A stretch of 64,000 bases of DNA, taken from the NCBI GenBank assembly GCA_018267365.1, contig JAFDYQ010000006.1:1-64000 (forward strand), given 5' to 3'. The notes beneath the pieces are model-generated. The model searched no databases, was not told the DNA's origin, and saw only the letters and a list, made by a program, of their open reading frames with translations. Position 1 is the first letter of the stretch. Each line of letters opens with the position of its first letter. The DNA comes from Bacteroidota bacterium. Its GTDB lineage: Bacteria > Bacteroidota > Bacteroidia > Chitinophagales > LD1. This document shows, piece by piece, positions 34,000 to 43,116 of the stretch. Both the position numbers and the translations under genes were made by a program.

Positions 34000-34773
34000 A
34001 TGAGACTATTCAAAAACAAATATATGAAGCATTTTTTCATTAGTGTTGTACTTATAATCAGCGTGATAAACCTCAAAGCCGGATGTTACGCTTATGCTAT
34101 AATACGAATTAACGGGTTGGAGTTTTTTGATGGGGGGATAAATAGTTTTCATGGTCAATGGATCGGCAACTGCTACGCCGACAGCTTAAATGGCGGCCCT
34201 TATGGGTTGAGCATACATATTTATTTTCATCCGGGGGATACAGTCTATTTGGATAATAGAATTATAACTCAACCGGGATATTATACCACAAACTTTGATG
34301 AAAACTGTGAGAATGTTTTCGAGTGGAGCTATAGTAATCATTTCATTTGCGCATATCTGTCTGACACATTAGAAGAATATTACAGGCATAACTTGGATCA
34401 TCACTTTCTTGACTCTTTGACAGCTGCACAAAAGGCATTAGACGACTCTTTGGCTGCTGTGCAAAAGGCATTAGACGACTCTTTGGCTGCTGTGCAGAAT
34501 GCCTTTGACGATTCAGTAGCGGCTGTCCCGGCCGTTTTCTATCCCAATCCGGTAGCAGATGTCATCACTTTTGAATGTTTTAAAACTGTACAGGCTCCTT
34601 TTGACTTTCAGGCCTATGATCTGCAGGGACGCTGCATACTGAGCCGGCGCATTGAGTTTACGGAGAGCTATCAGACACAAACTATCGATATGACCTCTGT
34701 AGAAGCAGGGACCTACGTAGTCAAGTATTTCCTCAATGGGAAGCCCTGCACCAGACAGGTCATCAAGCTATAA
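34000..34773 (+). CDS. Secreted protein with hendecad linker and T9SS type A sorting domain
   Basis: A 257-residue exported protein of unknown function. The signal region is MRLFKNKYMKHFFISVVLII; the ATG at 34024 (MKHFF) is an equally good start. Residues about 30-130 form a Cys-containing, Tyr/Asn-rich domain I do not recognise. Residues 138-178 are a tandem 11-residue repeat (DSLAAVQKALD, three and a half turns), an amphipathic helix that may form a coiled coil. The last ~75 residues are a T9SS sorting domain (FYPNPVADVITF). The N-terminal half is visibly more A+T-rich than its neighbours and the C-terminal half is not, which suggests a chimera. Both ends are bracketed by copies of the rpsA terminator. 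Confidence 0.85.
   Translation: MRLFKNKYMKHFFISVVLIISVINLKAGCYAYAIIRINGLEFFDGGINSFHGQWIGNCYADSLNGGPYGLSIHIYFHPGDTVYLDNRIITQPGYYTTNFDENCENVFEWSYSNHFICAYLSDTLEEYYRHNLDHHFLDSLTAAQKALDDSLAAVQKALDDSLAAVQNAFDDSVAAVPAVFYPNPVADVITFECFKTVQAPFDFQAYDLQGRCILSRRIEFTESYQTQTIDMTSVEAGTYVVKYFLNGKPCTRQVIKL
34411..34533 (+). repeat. 33-bp tandem repeat (3.7 units)
   Basis: Units begin at 34411, 34444, 34477 and 34510 (partial). Each encodes an 11-residue DSLAAVQKALD-type turn. Units two and three differ at only a few bases; the last is worn. The pattern points to recent slippage or unequal recombination. Confidence 0.92.
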
Positions 34774-34779
34774 TCCTAT

Positions 34780-34832
34780 AGCTCCGGCTGTGACGATATG
34801 AGCCGCTCAGAGTGATCTGAGCGGCTTTTTTT
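34780..34832 (+). repeat. Terminator-bearing direct repeat, copy 2
   Basis: Second copy of the ~50-bp repeat at 33851, placed 7 bp after the stop codon of the chimeric secreted gene. The spacing between copies is 929 bp. Confidence 0.9.
34801..34832 (+). terminator. Terminator of the chimeric secreted gene
   Basis: AGCCGCTCAGA pairs perfectly with TCTGAGCGGCT (11 bp, GTGA loop) before seven T. The stem is the fully paired version of the rpsA terminator. Confidence 0.92.
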
Positions 34833-34839
34833 ATTTTTG
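34832..34839 (+). promoter_or_regulatory. -7 promoter element inside a terminator tail
   Basis: TATTTTTG, an exact match to TAnnTTTG, begins at the last T of the preceding terminator and lies 19 bp before the TTG start of the next gene. The -33 position falls in the hairpin and shows no TTTG. Confidence 0.4.
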
Positions 34840-34857
34840 TGGTAAACGATATTCTCT

Positions 34858-35709
34858 TTGAAAGCGATCTGCCTATTCTGCATTTTCTCAGTCGTAGCAG
34901 TCACCGGATGCCATCGTGCGAAAGATCGCGCTGAGCCTGTCACTGTGACCATCAGTGCAGATACTATCACGCATGATGAAGAGCCGCTCATGGATCAGCT
35001 ATCAAAGGCTGAAGCGCTAACGAAACTACTGGATCACAAAGTCCTGGTGGATACGCTGCTCGGTGCCATCACTCATCAGGATCGGGTAAAGCTGATATCC
35101 AGATTGGCGGATGGCTGGGATGAAAAAGAACAAAAATATATCTACCGGGACAGCACTTACCTTTTTAAACTAGGATGGTATCGCGATCCGATGTCGGGAG
35201 ATAATCAATCTATCTTATATGATGGAGGTAAGACTATAAGATTCAAAGACTATCAGGTGCTATGCCCGGACCCGGCCCACCTGGAGGTGTATGGCTACAA
35301 TCTGGATAATACGCTGGATTCACCAGTGATAATAGAGGTGTGTGGCCGCAGGTTTTTGTATGCTTCAGTGATGCACTTTTGTATGGGCATAGGCTGCGGC
35401 ACCAATCTGACACTCATTTACGATATAGCTAATAAGCACCCGACCTTTATAGAAAACTACCGCATCGATTACAGTGGCTACTATGTATCCGATCTTGACG
35501 GTGATTCTATTCCTGATCTGCTAGTCACCAGCCAGGCAGATTCCACTGATGAGAAGTTTGCGGCAGAAACTACCATCCTTTCTTTGTATCAATATAAGTA
35601 TAAGCTAGGCAGATTTACACGACAACCCGGGCCTCCTTTATACCGTCTTTTCGGCTTCACAGCGCATACGTTTTATCCCAATGTGTATTCTCAGCTGTCA
35701 ACTCAATAG
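34858..35709 (+). CDS. Lipoprotein of unknown function
   Basis: A 283-residue exported lipoprotein. There is no ATG at the right place; the TTG at 34858 gives a perfect lipoprotein signal, MKAICLFCIFSVVAVTGC, with the lipid-bearing Cys at residue 18, which makes this start convincing. The mature chain is an unremarkable alpha/beta sequence, with several Cys (CGRRF, CMGIGCG) and DLDGDSIPDLLVTS, a short calcium-loop-like segment of the FG-GAP/EF kind. I do not recognise the family. It follows the duplicated terminator and precedes mrp by 57 bp. Confidence 0.8.
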   Translation: MKAICLFCIFSVVAVTGCHRAKDRAEPVTVTISADTITHDEEPLMDQLSKAEALTKLLDHKVLVDTLLGAITHQDRVKLISRLADGWDEKEQKYIYRDSTYLFKLGWYRDPMSGDNQSILYDGGKTIRFKDYQVLCPDPAHLEVYGYNLDNTLDSPVIIEVCGRRFLYASVMHFCMGIGCGTNLTLIYDIANKHPTFIENYRIDYSGYYVSDLDGDSIPDLLVTSQADSTDEKFAAETTILSLYQYKYKLGRFTRQPGPPLYRLFGFTAHTFYPNVYSQLSTQ

Positions 35710-35737
35710 GCGCTGCCCAATACTCACTACTATTCCT

Positions 35738-35745
35738 TATTTTTG
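35738..35745 (+). promoter_or_regulatory. -7 promoter element of mrp (TATTTTTG)
   Basis: Exact match to TAnnTTTG 21 bp before the mrp ATG. The -33 region has no clear TTTG at 19 bp. The leader would be about 15 nt. Confidence 0.5.
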
Positions 35746-35766
35746 CAGCCTCAATAGACGACAGTA

Positions 35767-36885
35767 ATGGCTTTTACCAAAGATGATGTGCTCAATGCCC
35801 TGAGGCATGTAGATGATCCCGATCTCAAAAAAGACCTCGTGACCCTCAATATGATAGAGGATGTACAGGTAGATGGCAATAAAGTAACTTTCACCGTACG
35901 CCTCACTACTCCTGCCTGCCCGCTAAAAGAGAAGATCAAGAACGACTGTATCAATGCGGTGCATCAGTATGTTTCTGCAGATGCAGAGGTAGACGTGACC
36001 ATGACTGCCAGCGTCACCTCGCACCGCAATACCAATATGAATATCCTGCCGAGTGTCAAGAATATCATCTGTGTAGCCTCCGGCAAGGGAGGCGTAGGTA
36101 AATCTACCGTCTCGGTCAACCTCGCTATAGCACTCGCCAAACAAGGTGCTAAAGTTGGCCTGATAGACGCCGATATCTACGGACCTTCGATTCCTACCAT
36201 GCTCGGCATACGTGGCAAGCGTCCATCAGTGCGCCTGATCAAAGAGAAGCACTATATAGAGCCGATAGAGGTACATGGCATCAAGGTACTCTCTATGGGT
36301 ATGCTGGTAGATGAGCGTCAGGCTATCGTATGGCGCGGGCCTATGGTGACGTCTGCATTGCGCCAGTTTGTGACCGACTGCCTGTGGGGCAGGCTGGACT
36401 ACCTGATCATAGATATGCCCCCAGGCACAGGTGATGTACACCTGACCATGATACAAACTGTGAATGTGACAGGTGCCGTGATCGTGACCACACCACAGGA
36501 GGTGGCACTGGCAGATGCACGCAAGGGACTGGCCATGTTCCGCCTGGATACGATCAATGTGCCTGTGCTGGGCATCGTGGAGAATATGTCCTACTTCACC
36601 CCGGCAGAACTGCCTGATAATAAGTACTACATCTTCGGGAAAGGCGGTGGCAAGCAATTCGCTGATGAATACGAACTCCCGCTGTTGGGCGAACTGCCGA
36701 TCGTACAGAGCATCCGTGAGGGAGGCGACGAAGGAACTCCCATAGCCCTCCGGGATAGCGATATAGATCTGTCTGCAAAGGCCTTTGAGGACCTGGCTAC
36801 CAATGTAGCGCGTGAGATAGCGATCCGCAATGCAAAGGCGGGCGCTACAGTGACGGCAGAGGTGGGAGAGGAGGAAGCCCTATAA
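35767..36885 (+). CDS. mrp: Mrp/NBP35-family P-loop ATPase (Fe-S carrier)
   Basis: Cytosolic ATPase thought to carry or insert iron-sulfur clusters. The N-terminal ~85 residues are a MIP18/DUF59 domain (DDPDLKKDLVTLNMIEDV, PACPLKEKI). The deviant Walker A is SGKGGVGKSTVSVNLA (about 110-125), with DADIYGPSIPTMLG, the MPPGTGDVHLTMIQ segment and the adenine pocket following. The CxxC pair that holds the bridging cluster in Salmonella ApbC is not visible: the region after ENMSYFT reads PAELPDNKYYIFG. The short Bacteroidota form is often like this, so a scaffold role by the usual cysteines is doubtful. Length 372 is normal. Confidence 0.93.
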   Translation: MAFTKDDVLNALRHVDDPDLKKDLVTLNMIEDVQVDGNKVTFTVRLTTPACPLKEKIKNDCINAVHQYVSADAEVDVTMTASVTSHRNTNMNILPSVKNIICVASGKGGVGKSTVSVNLAIALAKQGAKVGLIDADIYGPSIPTMLGIRGKRPSVRLIKEKHYIEPIEVHGIKVLSMGMLVDERQAIVWRGPMVTSALRQFVTDCLWGRLDYLIIDMPPGTGDVHLTMIQTVNVTGAVIVTTPQEVALADARKGLAMFRLDTINVPVLGIVENMSYFTPAELPDNKYYIFGKGGGKQFADEYELPLLGELPIVQSIREGGDEGTPIALRDSDIDLSAKAFEDLATNVAREIAIRNAKAGATVTAEVGEEEAL

Positions 36886-37000
36886 GCCTGATTGGGCTCT
36901 CGTGATCCATCTATATTTTCTCTCAGTGGTTCTCAATGGGTTGGAATAAAAATTGATATGTCTTCGGTAGGCTGATTATATCACTTCAATTTTTCTGACT

Positions 37001-38665
37001 ATGGGAAAAATACTTACCACTGTTCTTATTCTTCTCTTATCTCTCACCATGCTTGGGCAAAAGCCCCAGCTAGCTATGATGCAGGTAGCTACTGGCCTAG
37101 ATAGCCCGGTAGATATCAGGAACTGCGGAGATGCCCGGATATTTGTAGTAGAGCAGCATGGCCGCATCAGCATCATGGACAAGCAGGGGAATATAAACCC
37201 TGTCCCATTCCTCGATATTTCATCCCGTGTCTTGACTGGTGGCAATGAGCAGGGGCTGCTATCCTTAGCATTCAGTCCACATTATAAAACCGATAGCAGT
37301 TTTTATGTAAACTATACTACCGGCAGCGGGTCCGGCTCTACGGTGATCTCCCGGTTTAAAGTGAGCGCTACTGACTCCAATGTAGCAGATCCGGCCAGCG
37401 AGCGGCAGCTGCTTACATTCCCGCAGCCATATATCAATCACAATGGCGCGACACTGCTGTTTGGGCGCGATGGCTATCTCTATGACACGCAGGGCGATGG
37501 TGGTAGTGCCGGTGATCCCGCAGGCAACGGACAGAATAAAAATGTCTTTTGGGGTAAAATACTGCGGATAGATGTCAGTGGTGCCAACGCTACCTATTCA
37601 GTCCCTGCCACTAATCCCTTTGTGGGAGATGCCAATGCCAAGCCGGAAGTGTGGGCCTATGGCCTGCGCAATCCGTGGCGCTGCACTATGGACCGCATCA
37701 CAGCTGATCTATGGATAGCTGATGTAGGGCAGGATAGCATGGAGGAGGTCAATTTCCAGCCGGCCTCATCTACAGGCGGTGAAAACTATGGCTGGCGCTG
37801 CTATGAGGGCACACATCCGTATAATCTCTCAGGCTGCACAGCAGCAGGTTTTGTACCTCCTATTTATGAGTATAAACACAGCACATCCAATGGCTGCTCT
37901 ATCACAGGCGGCAATGTCTATCGCGGAACAAAGTATAACCGTATGTTCGGCAGGTATTTTTTTACTGATTTCTGTAGTGGTCGCTTCTGGACGGCGCAGG
38001 ATCTCGGTGGTGGCAGCTTTGTCATCGATACTTTCCCATCTCATCTGATGTATCAGTATGGGACTTTTGGTGAGGATAATGACTATGAGCTTTATATCGC
38101 TGCCCGCACCTCGGGTGTCATTTATCATATAGTAGATACGTCTTCTTGTGCTCCCGTGGCCTTTATTTCATCTATAGATAGTACCAGTACTTGCCATGAA
38201 GTCACTATGATGGCTCTAACGGGCGATTCTCTGGGCTATCAATGGTATGGTGCTACAGGTGCATTGAGAGGTGCAGTCTCCAGCTCGTACACGGCGACGC
38301 AAACCGGATGGTATCACCTGCAGGTGTCTGCACCTCATGCCGGATGCCAGGCCGTATCCGATTCCATATATCTCACGGTGAGTCCCTGTGTATCCGTCAC
38401 TGATGTAGGTGGCGATCTAAGGTTTACTATCGCGCCCAATCCTAATCGCGGTGTCTTCAACCTGACTATGCAGAGCTTATCTGCGGTTCCGCTGGCCCTG
38501 ACTATAGTGGATGCACTAGGCCGTTTCTGCTATCAGCAGCGTATCTCACCTGCTGACGATGGAGAAAGGATACAGTTAGATCTCTCATCCCTGGCAAAAG
38601 GGGTCTATTCTGTCAATCTCAGATCGTACAACCAGTCTAATGTGAGGAGGCTGGTCATAGAATGA
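37001..38665 (+). CDS. PQQ-dependent sugar dehydrogenase-like protein with T9SS type A sorting domain
   Basis: A 554-residue secreted beta-propeller enzyme of the soluble glucose/sorbosone dehydrogenase family. The signal peptide is MGKILTTVLILLLSLTMLGQ. Family blocks: EQGLLSLAFSPHYKTD, the active-site His in INHNGATLLFGRDGYLY, GDGG.AGDP, the WAYGLRNPWRCTMD blade and WIADVGQD.MEEVN. An Ig-like segment and a T9SS sorting domain (APNPNRGVFNLTM) follow, so the enzyme is exported and surface-held. If it binds PQQ it oxidises sugars outside the cell; no PQQ synthesis genes are in the window, and cofactor supply is unknown. Confidence 0.9.
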   Translation: MGKILTTVLILLLSLTMLGQKPQLAMMQVATGLDSPVDIRNCGDARIFVVEQHGRISIMDKQGNINPVPFLDISSRVLTGGNEQGLLSLAFSPHYKTDSSFYVNYTTGSGSGSTVISRFKVSATDSNVADPASERQLLTFPQPYINHNGATLLFGRDGYLYDTQGDGGSAGDPAGNGQNKNVFWGKILRIDVSGANATYSVPATNPFVGDANAKPEVWAYGLRNPWRCTMDRITADLWIADVGQDSMEEVNFQPASSTGGENYGWRCYEGTHPYNLSGCTAAGFVPPIYEYKHSTSNGCSITGGNVYRGTKYNRMFGRYFFTDFCSGRFWTAQDLGGGSFVIDTFPSHLMYQYGTFGEDNDYELYIAARTSGVIYHIVDTSSCAPVAFISSIDSTSTCHEVTMMALTGDSLGYQWYGATGALRGAVSSSYTATQTGWYHLQVSAPHAGCQAVSDSIYLTVSPCVSVTDVGGDLRFTIAPNPNRGVFNLTMQSLSAVPLALTIVDALGRFCYQQRISPADDGERIQLDLSSLAKGVYSVNLRSYNQSNVRRLVIE

Positions 38666-38695
38666 TCCGTGACCGCAGTAGGTGATTCCTTTAGC

Positions 38696-39598
38696 CTATT
38701 TATAACGTGGATGATACTGCATGACCGTACTGCGTAGAAAGTCGCGATCGAGGTGTGTATATATCTCTGTAGTAGTAATAGACGCATGCCCCAGCATCTC
38801 CTGTATGGCGCGGAGGTCGGCTCCGCCTTCTATGAGATGCGTGGCAAAGGAGTGGCGGAAGGTGTGCGGGCTGATGGTCTTTTTGAGGCCGATGGCGGCT
38901 GCGCAGTCCTTGATGATGTAGAAGACCATGACGCGTGAGAGGCGGCTGCCGCGCTTATTGAGGAATAGGATGTCTTCTTCGCCTTTCTTTGGCGTGATAT
39001 GTACGCGGATATTATCCTGGTACAGGCGTATGTACTTGATAGCCTCTGAGCCGATGGGCACGAGGCGCTCTTTATTTCCCTTTCCTATCACTTTGATAAA
39101 CTCTACATCGAGGAACATATCGGATATCTTGAGCCCCACCAGCTCACTCACGCGGAGGCCGCATCCGTAGAGGGTTTCCAGCATTGCTTTATTGCGTACA
39201 CCCTCGGGCGTGCTCTGATCCAGTGATCCTATGAGCGCATTGATCTCCTCGATAGAGAGTGTATCGGGTAGCTTGCGGGCCAGCTTGGACGTGAGTAGTA
39301 GCTCTGTAGGGTTGACGCTCAGTACATCCTCCATTAGCAGGTACTTGTAAAAAGCCCTGATGCCTGAAATGATGCGGGCCTGAGAGTGTGCATCCATCCC
39401 CATCTCAGCTATCCATTTGATAAAATCTTCCAAATGCGCCAGACGGACTTCTTCCACGGAGGGTTTCAGCTCTTTCATGTCCAGGTAGCGCACCAGTTTC
39501 TCCACATCACGCAGGTATGCCTCTATGGAGTTTCCGGACAGGGATTTCTCCAGTTGCAGATAGGACTTGAATCCTTTGATGTATGATACCCAAGACAT
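38696..39598 (-). CDS. xerD: Site-specific tyrosine recombinase XerD
   Basis: Resolves chromosome dimers at dif with XerC. The SAM-like N-terminal core-binding domain (about 1-90) precedes the catalytic domain. Active-site residues are all visible: Arg in CGLRVSELVGL, Lys in GKGNKERLVPI, HxxR in SPHTFRHSFATHL, His in LGHASITTTEIY and the Tyr of IYTHLDRDF. The 300-residue length and lack of nearby repeats or cargo argue for the housekeeping enzyme, not an integrase of a mobile element. It converges with the sugar dehydrogenase gene. Confidence 0.95.
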   Translation of the reverse strand: MSWVSYIKGFKSYLQLEKSLSGNSIEAYLRDVEKLVRYLDMKELKPSVEEVRLAHLEDFIKWIAEMGMDAHSQARIISGIRAFYKYLLMEDVLSVNPTELLLTSKLARKLPDTLSIEEINALIGSLDQSTPEGVRNKAMLETLYGCGLRVSELVGLKISDMFLDVEFIKVIGKGNKERLVPIGSEAIKYIRLYQDNIRVHITPKKGEEDILFLNKRGSRLSRVMVFYIIKDCAAAIGLKKTISPHTFRHSFATHLIEGGADLRAIQEMLGHASITTTEIYTHLDRDFLRSTVMQYHPRYK

Positions 39599-39632
39599 AC
39601 TGCAAGGTACTGATTTGGTCAGTAGAGAGTGC

Positions 39633-42515
39633 CTATCGTATCAATGTGATACTACCTCTGCTGGTGTGCGTATGCCCTGTAGGCCATACACCTATATACT
39701 CATAGGCGTAAACGCCGGTGGGCAGATCCTCGCCGCGATAGCGGCCATCCCAGCCACGCGCTTCGTTGTCGCTTTCAAATACCTTCTCGCCCCAGCGGTC
39801 AAAGATCATCAGTTTGTAAGAAGCAAAATCATACGAGCTATAGATGCGGTAAATATCATTGACGCCGTCGCCATTTGGGCTAAAGGCATTAGGTGGGTAG
39901 GCGTGCTCCTCGCAGTTTTTCTCAATGGTATGTAGCAAGTACGTTTTTGCGGCGCAGGTATTGACCACAGTAAAAATGTAGGTGCCACTATCGGCAAACT
40001 GTCGCTGCAAGTAAGCCCCCGACTGATCACTCCATGAGTATTGGACATCAGGTCCGCTCAGCAAGAGGTGTATCTGCAGTGGGTCATCCAGGCAGACGCT
40101 GTCCTCATAAACCCACCCTGACACCACTGCTGGACTATCTAATAGGGCAATATGTATCTCGTCCGTCAGTGTGCAGCGCTCGGTATCTGTCACCATCAGG
40201 CGATACCAGCCGCTATCGCTCACATGGATAATGCGGGTGGTATCACCATTATCCCAGTGATATTGGCCATAGCCGGAGACCGCCTCTACATCGCCTCCCG
40301 CACCTGCGCAGAATGTATCTGCATCCAGCGCGATGATGGGCCTGCGGTCATGACTGCCCCTGATCACTACACTATCTATATGGATCACACTGTCACAACC
40401 TATGGCTGTGCGTACAGTATCTGTAGCGACAGTACTCTCCGTATAGAGTACACCGCGCACTGTAGTATGAAAGCAACTGTCTGTAAAGGTCCTGATGATA
40501 GGCACATCCCTATACAGCGAGTCTACGCTGATGTGGCGTACCAGGCCATTGCCGCAGGCATCGAGACCGAGTACGGTATAAATGCCTGTCTGAGTGACCT
40601 GAAAACTACCCTGGTCTACCTGCATGGACGAGAGCATGGGGCCATCTATGATCTGGTAGGTGTAGGATGGTACACCGAGCGCAGTATTCATCTGCGCCGT
40701 GATAGTAGCCTCTCCGAAACAGCCCGGGGCATAAGACACGACCGGCATATCAGGAAATGTATAGTCGGGCACTATAACAGTATCATATACCACCGGACAG
40801 TCGCTGTGATCAGCCAGGGAATTATTGTCTGAAGATATCTCCAGGCGCACTACGTAGGTACCGGGTAGCACATTGCCCAGCAGAGCAGAGCCATTACCAC
40901 CATAGGTAGCGCTGCTATCTATCACCTGGCCGGTAGCGATGTTTCTGATAGTGTAGCTCACAGAGAGATTGTCTGCGGGTGTGCCGGCGCTGTAGCGGTA
41001 CAGTATATTGCCTCCACCGGTACAATGCTTATCTGAAGATAGCTGATGCATAAAATCTGTGAGCTGCTGCGGTGTGATATCAAAGGAGCCACTGGCAAAA
41101 TTGCCACAGCTGTCAGAGACCTCATAGGTATAGTGCCCTGCCGGCATACCGCCAAAGGACAGGTAGGAGGAGTTGGAGGATATGTATGGATAGGTGATGT
41201 GTGCCTGATAGGAAAATCCCGGCTTGGAACTATGCGCATACGCGGGGCCGGAGAGGATCTTGACCACTGCCCCTCTGCCAAAATTTCCCGCACCTATCTC
41301 TACGGAGGCGGTAGAGTCGAGGCAGCTATTCTGTTTGATCGTAGTATACACGTATGCAGGATCGGGCGGTAGCGAGTTTACCCAGTTAAAGTGCTGTCGG
41401 AGAGTGTCTCCGCATTGATCAAAGACCATGAACGTATAATTTCTGCCGGAGGGGTGCAGCGTGATACCGTGCCCACCCGAGGAGGAGTCTACTATTGTAT
41501 TTGACTGGTCATCTATCAGAATCCACTGGCTGGGTATCGGCATCGAATAGCTAAAATGTGGCAGGTAGGCAATCGTGCCGCAGCTACCGTCAGGTATCTT
41601 GTCCCAATTATTCAGGGTCAGCGATTTGGGCGGAGGTGCATCCGAACCCTGTATCACGGTGCCGCAGCCATCCCGGATTTGAAAAGAAACAGGATCGCCG
41701 GGAAGCACATGTGCCAGCCTGGTGGTGAAGAGCAGATAATTTTCTCCAATAAGGAACCGGCCATTGCCTAATGGCAGGATCGTGTCCGGCAGGCGGTTAG
41801 GCACATCGATGCGCACAGTATCTCCGTGTGTGTCGTACACTATGAGGGATAGAGGGAAAGCGAGATTGGCCAGGCTTCCACCTATAGATAGCTGCCCGCT
41901 GGCCACCACTGAGTCGCAGTGTACGAAATAGGGCGCTTCATAGTAGACCAGCTGCAGATAGGAGTTGCTATACGAGTAAACGTCATAGCTCCTGAGTCTC
42001 ACCGTGCCGCAAGCATCTATACACCGGATCTGATAGGTGCCGGGATAGGCTATGTCAAATGTATCTGAAGACTGGATAGGCCGCTGTACTCCTACAGGCT
42101 CTATCAGCTGCCATGTGAAAGGCCCGCGGCCACCTACAGAATCCCTATGACCTATGAGTATAGTGCCTGGGTCATTGGCACAGGGAGGGTAAACTACATA
42201 GGGCGAGAAGTCAAAATAGGTATAGCTGCCGCCTACCGCGACCTGACGGCTGCTGGTGCTCGCAGCATCGCCTACCTTTACGATATAGGTGCCCTGCGGC
42301 AGTGACGAGAAGGTCCGGCTGAACTGCTGTGCCCGCAGCTGCGGGCCGGCTGTGATAGCATAGTGTAGCGCAGAGGTGCTGTGTGCGTAAACGGTGATCT
42401 GTCCATTGTCACGGCAATCACTAGGTATGGTGACTATCGAGTCAATGACGGGTGATGCCCTGAGGACGGATAAAATGCAAAGCAGTAAGAGTAGGAGCGA
42501 GGTACGTTTGTTCAT
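39633..42515 (-). CDS. Large secreted protein with gliding-motility-associated C-terminal (T9SS type B) domain
   Basis: A 960-residue exported protein. After the signal peptide (MNKRTSLLLLLLCILSVLRA), the chain consists of roughly eight Ig/PKD-like beta domains, each with a DxCG-type motif (DACGTVRL, DGCGTVI, DQCGDTL, DSCGNFA, DACGNGL) spaced about 100 residues apart. The last ~85 residues are the CHU_C type B sorting domain: NAFSPNGDGVNDIYRIY, MIFDRWGEKVFES, WDGRYRGEDLPTGVYAY. Type B cargo is exported by T9SS and held at the surface by partners such as PorP/SprF-like proteins, none of which is adjacent. Likely an adhesin. Confidence 0.93.
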   Translation of the reverse strand: MNKRTSLLLLLLCILSVLRASPVIDSIVTIPSDCRDNGQITVYAHSTSALHYAITAGPQLRAQQFSRTFSSLPQGTYIVKVGDAASTSSRQVAVGGSYTYFDFSPYVVYPPCANDPGTILIGHRDSVGGRGPFTWQLIEPVGVQRPIQSSDTFDIAYPGTYQIRCIDACGTVRLRSYDVYSYSNSYLQLVYYEAPYFVHCDSVVASGQLSIGGSLANLAFPLSLIVYDTHGDTVRIDVPNRLPDTILPLGNGRFLIGENYLLFTTRLAHVLPGDPVSFQIRDGCGTVIQGSDAPPPKSLTLNNWDKIPDGSCGTIAYLPHFSYSMPIPSQWILIDDQSNTIVDSSSGGHGITLHPSGRNYTFMVFDQCGDTLRQHFNWVNSLPPDPAYVYTTIKQNSCLDSTASVEIGAGNFGRGAVVKILSGPAYAHSSKPGFSYQAHITYPYISSNSSYLSFGGMPAGHYTYEVSDSCGNFASGSFDITPQQLTDFMHQLSSDKHCTGGGNILYRYSAGTPADNLSVSYTIRNIATGQVIDSSATYGGNGSALLGNVLPGTYVVRLEISSDNNSLADHSDCPVVYDTVIVPDYTFPDMPVVSYAPGCFGEATITAQMNTALGVPSYTYQIIDGPMLSSMQVDQGSFQVTQTGIYTVLGLDACGNGLVRHISVDSLYRDVPIIRTFTDSCFHTTVRGVLYTESTVATDTVRTAIGCDSVIHIDSVVIRGSHDRRPIIALDADTFCAGAGGDVEAVSGYGQYHWDNGDTTRIIHVSDSGWYRLMVTDTERCTLTDEIHIALLDSPAVVSGWVYEDSVCLDDPLQIHLLLSGPDVQYSWSDQSGAYLQRQFADSGTYIFTVVNTCAAKTYLLHTIEKNCEEHAYPPNAFSPNGDGVNDIYRIYSSYDFASYKLMIFDRWGEKVFESDNEARGWDGRYRGEDLPTGVYAYEYIGVWPTGHTHTSRGSITLIR

Positions 42516-42685
42516 AGATCAGTATATAGTCATGTCATGGTATAAAGATAGCATACTATGAGCAGTGATACCAGCAGAGTAGATAAGTGTGACCGAAATA
42601 TTACAAACGGCTGTGTCATTTTCGGCTTAACCTGTTAAATGATATTTCATTTACTTTACGCAGTGATAGTTATAAAAATCGGCTC

Positions 42686-43105
42686 ATGAAAAAGATCATC
42701 ATTATAAATGGCCCTAATCTCAATCTGCTGGGCAAACGCGAACCGGATATCTACGGCGATATTTCTTTCAGCGAGTTCTTTGATGATATCCGTGAGGTCT
42801 ACTCTGATGAGATACAGCTGGTCTACTACCAGTCTAATATAGAGGGTGAACTGATAGACAAGATACAGGAGGTGGGTTTCACCTATCACGGCATCATATT
42901 AAATGCAGGTGGCTATACCCACACTTCCGTCGCTCTCCGTGATGCTATCAGTGCGGTGAAGACACCGGTAGTAGAAGTGCACATCAGCAATATCTATGCG
43001 CGCGAAGAATTTCGCCAGCAGTCTATGATCTCTGCTGTTTGCAAGGGCGTGATCAGCGGCTTCGGGCTGGAGAGCTACGTACTGGCGCTGGATAGCTTCC
43101 TGTAG
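42686..43105 (+). CDS. aroQ: Type II 3-dehydroquinate dehydratase
   Basis: Third step of the shikimate pathway: 3-dehydroquinate to 3-dehydroshikimate. The 139-residue flavodoxin-like subunit forms dodecamers in known relatives. NGPNLNLLGKREPDIYG carries the catalytic Tyr and Arg; ILNAGGYTHTSVALRDAI and VEVHISNIYAREEFRQQS supply the Asn and His of the active site. The gene is alone between two T9SS cargo genes, with no other aromatic pathway genes in the window. Confidence 0.97.
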   Translation: MKKIIIINGPNLNLLGKREPDIYGDISFSEFFDDIREVYSDEIQLVYYQSNIEGELIDKIQEVGFTYHGIILNAGGYTHTSVALRDAISAVKTPVVEVHISNIYAREEFRQQSMISAVCKGVISGFGLESYVLALDSFL

Positions 43106-43116
43106 TCGTTCTGATT

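Noticed and set aside
37001..38665. PQQ biosynthesis locus
   Set aside because: Only the PQQ-type dehydrogenase is present; no pqqA-E-like genes are in the window.
38696..39598. XerD as integrase of a mobile element
   Set aside because: Its length, motif set and single-gene setting fit the housekeeping dimer-resolution enzyme. I found no attachment repeats, tRNA or phage/transposon genes nearby.
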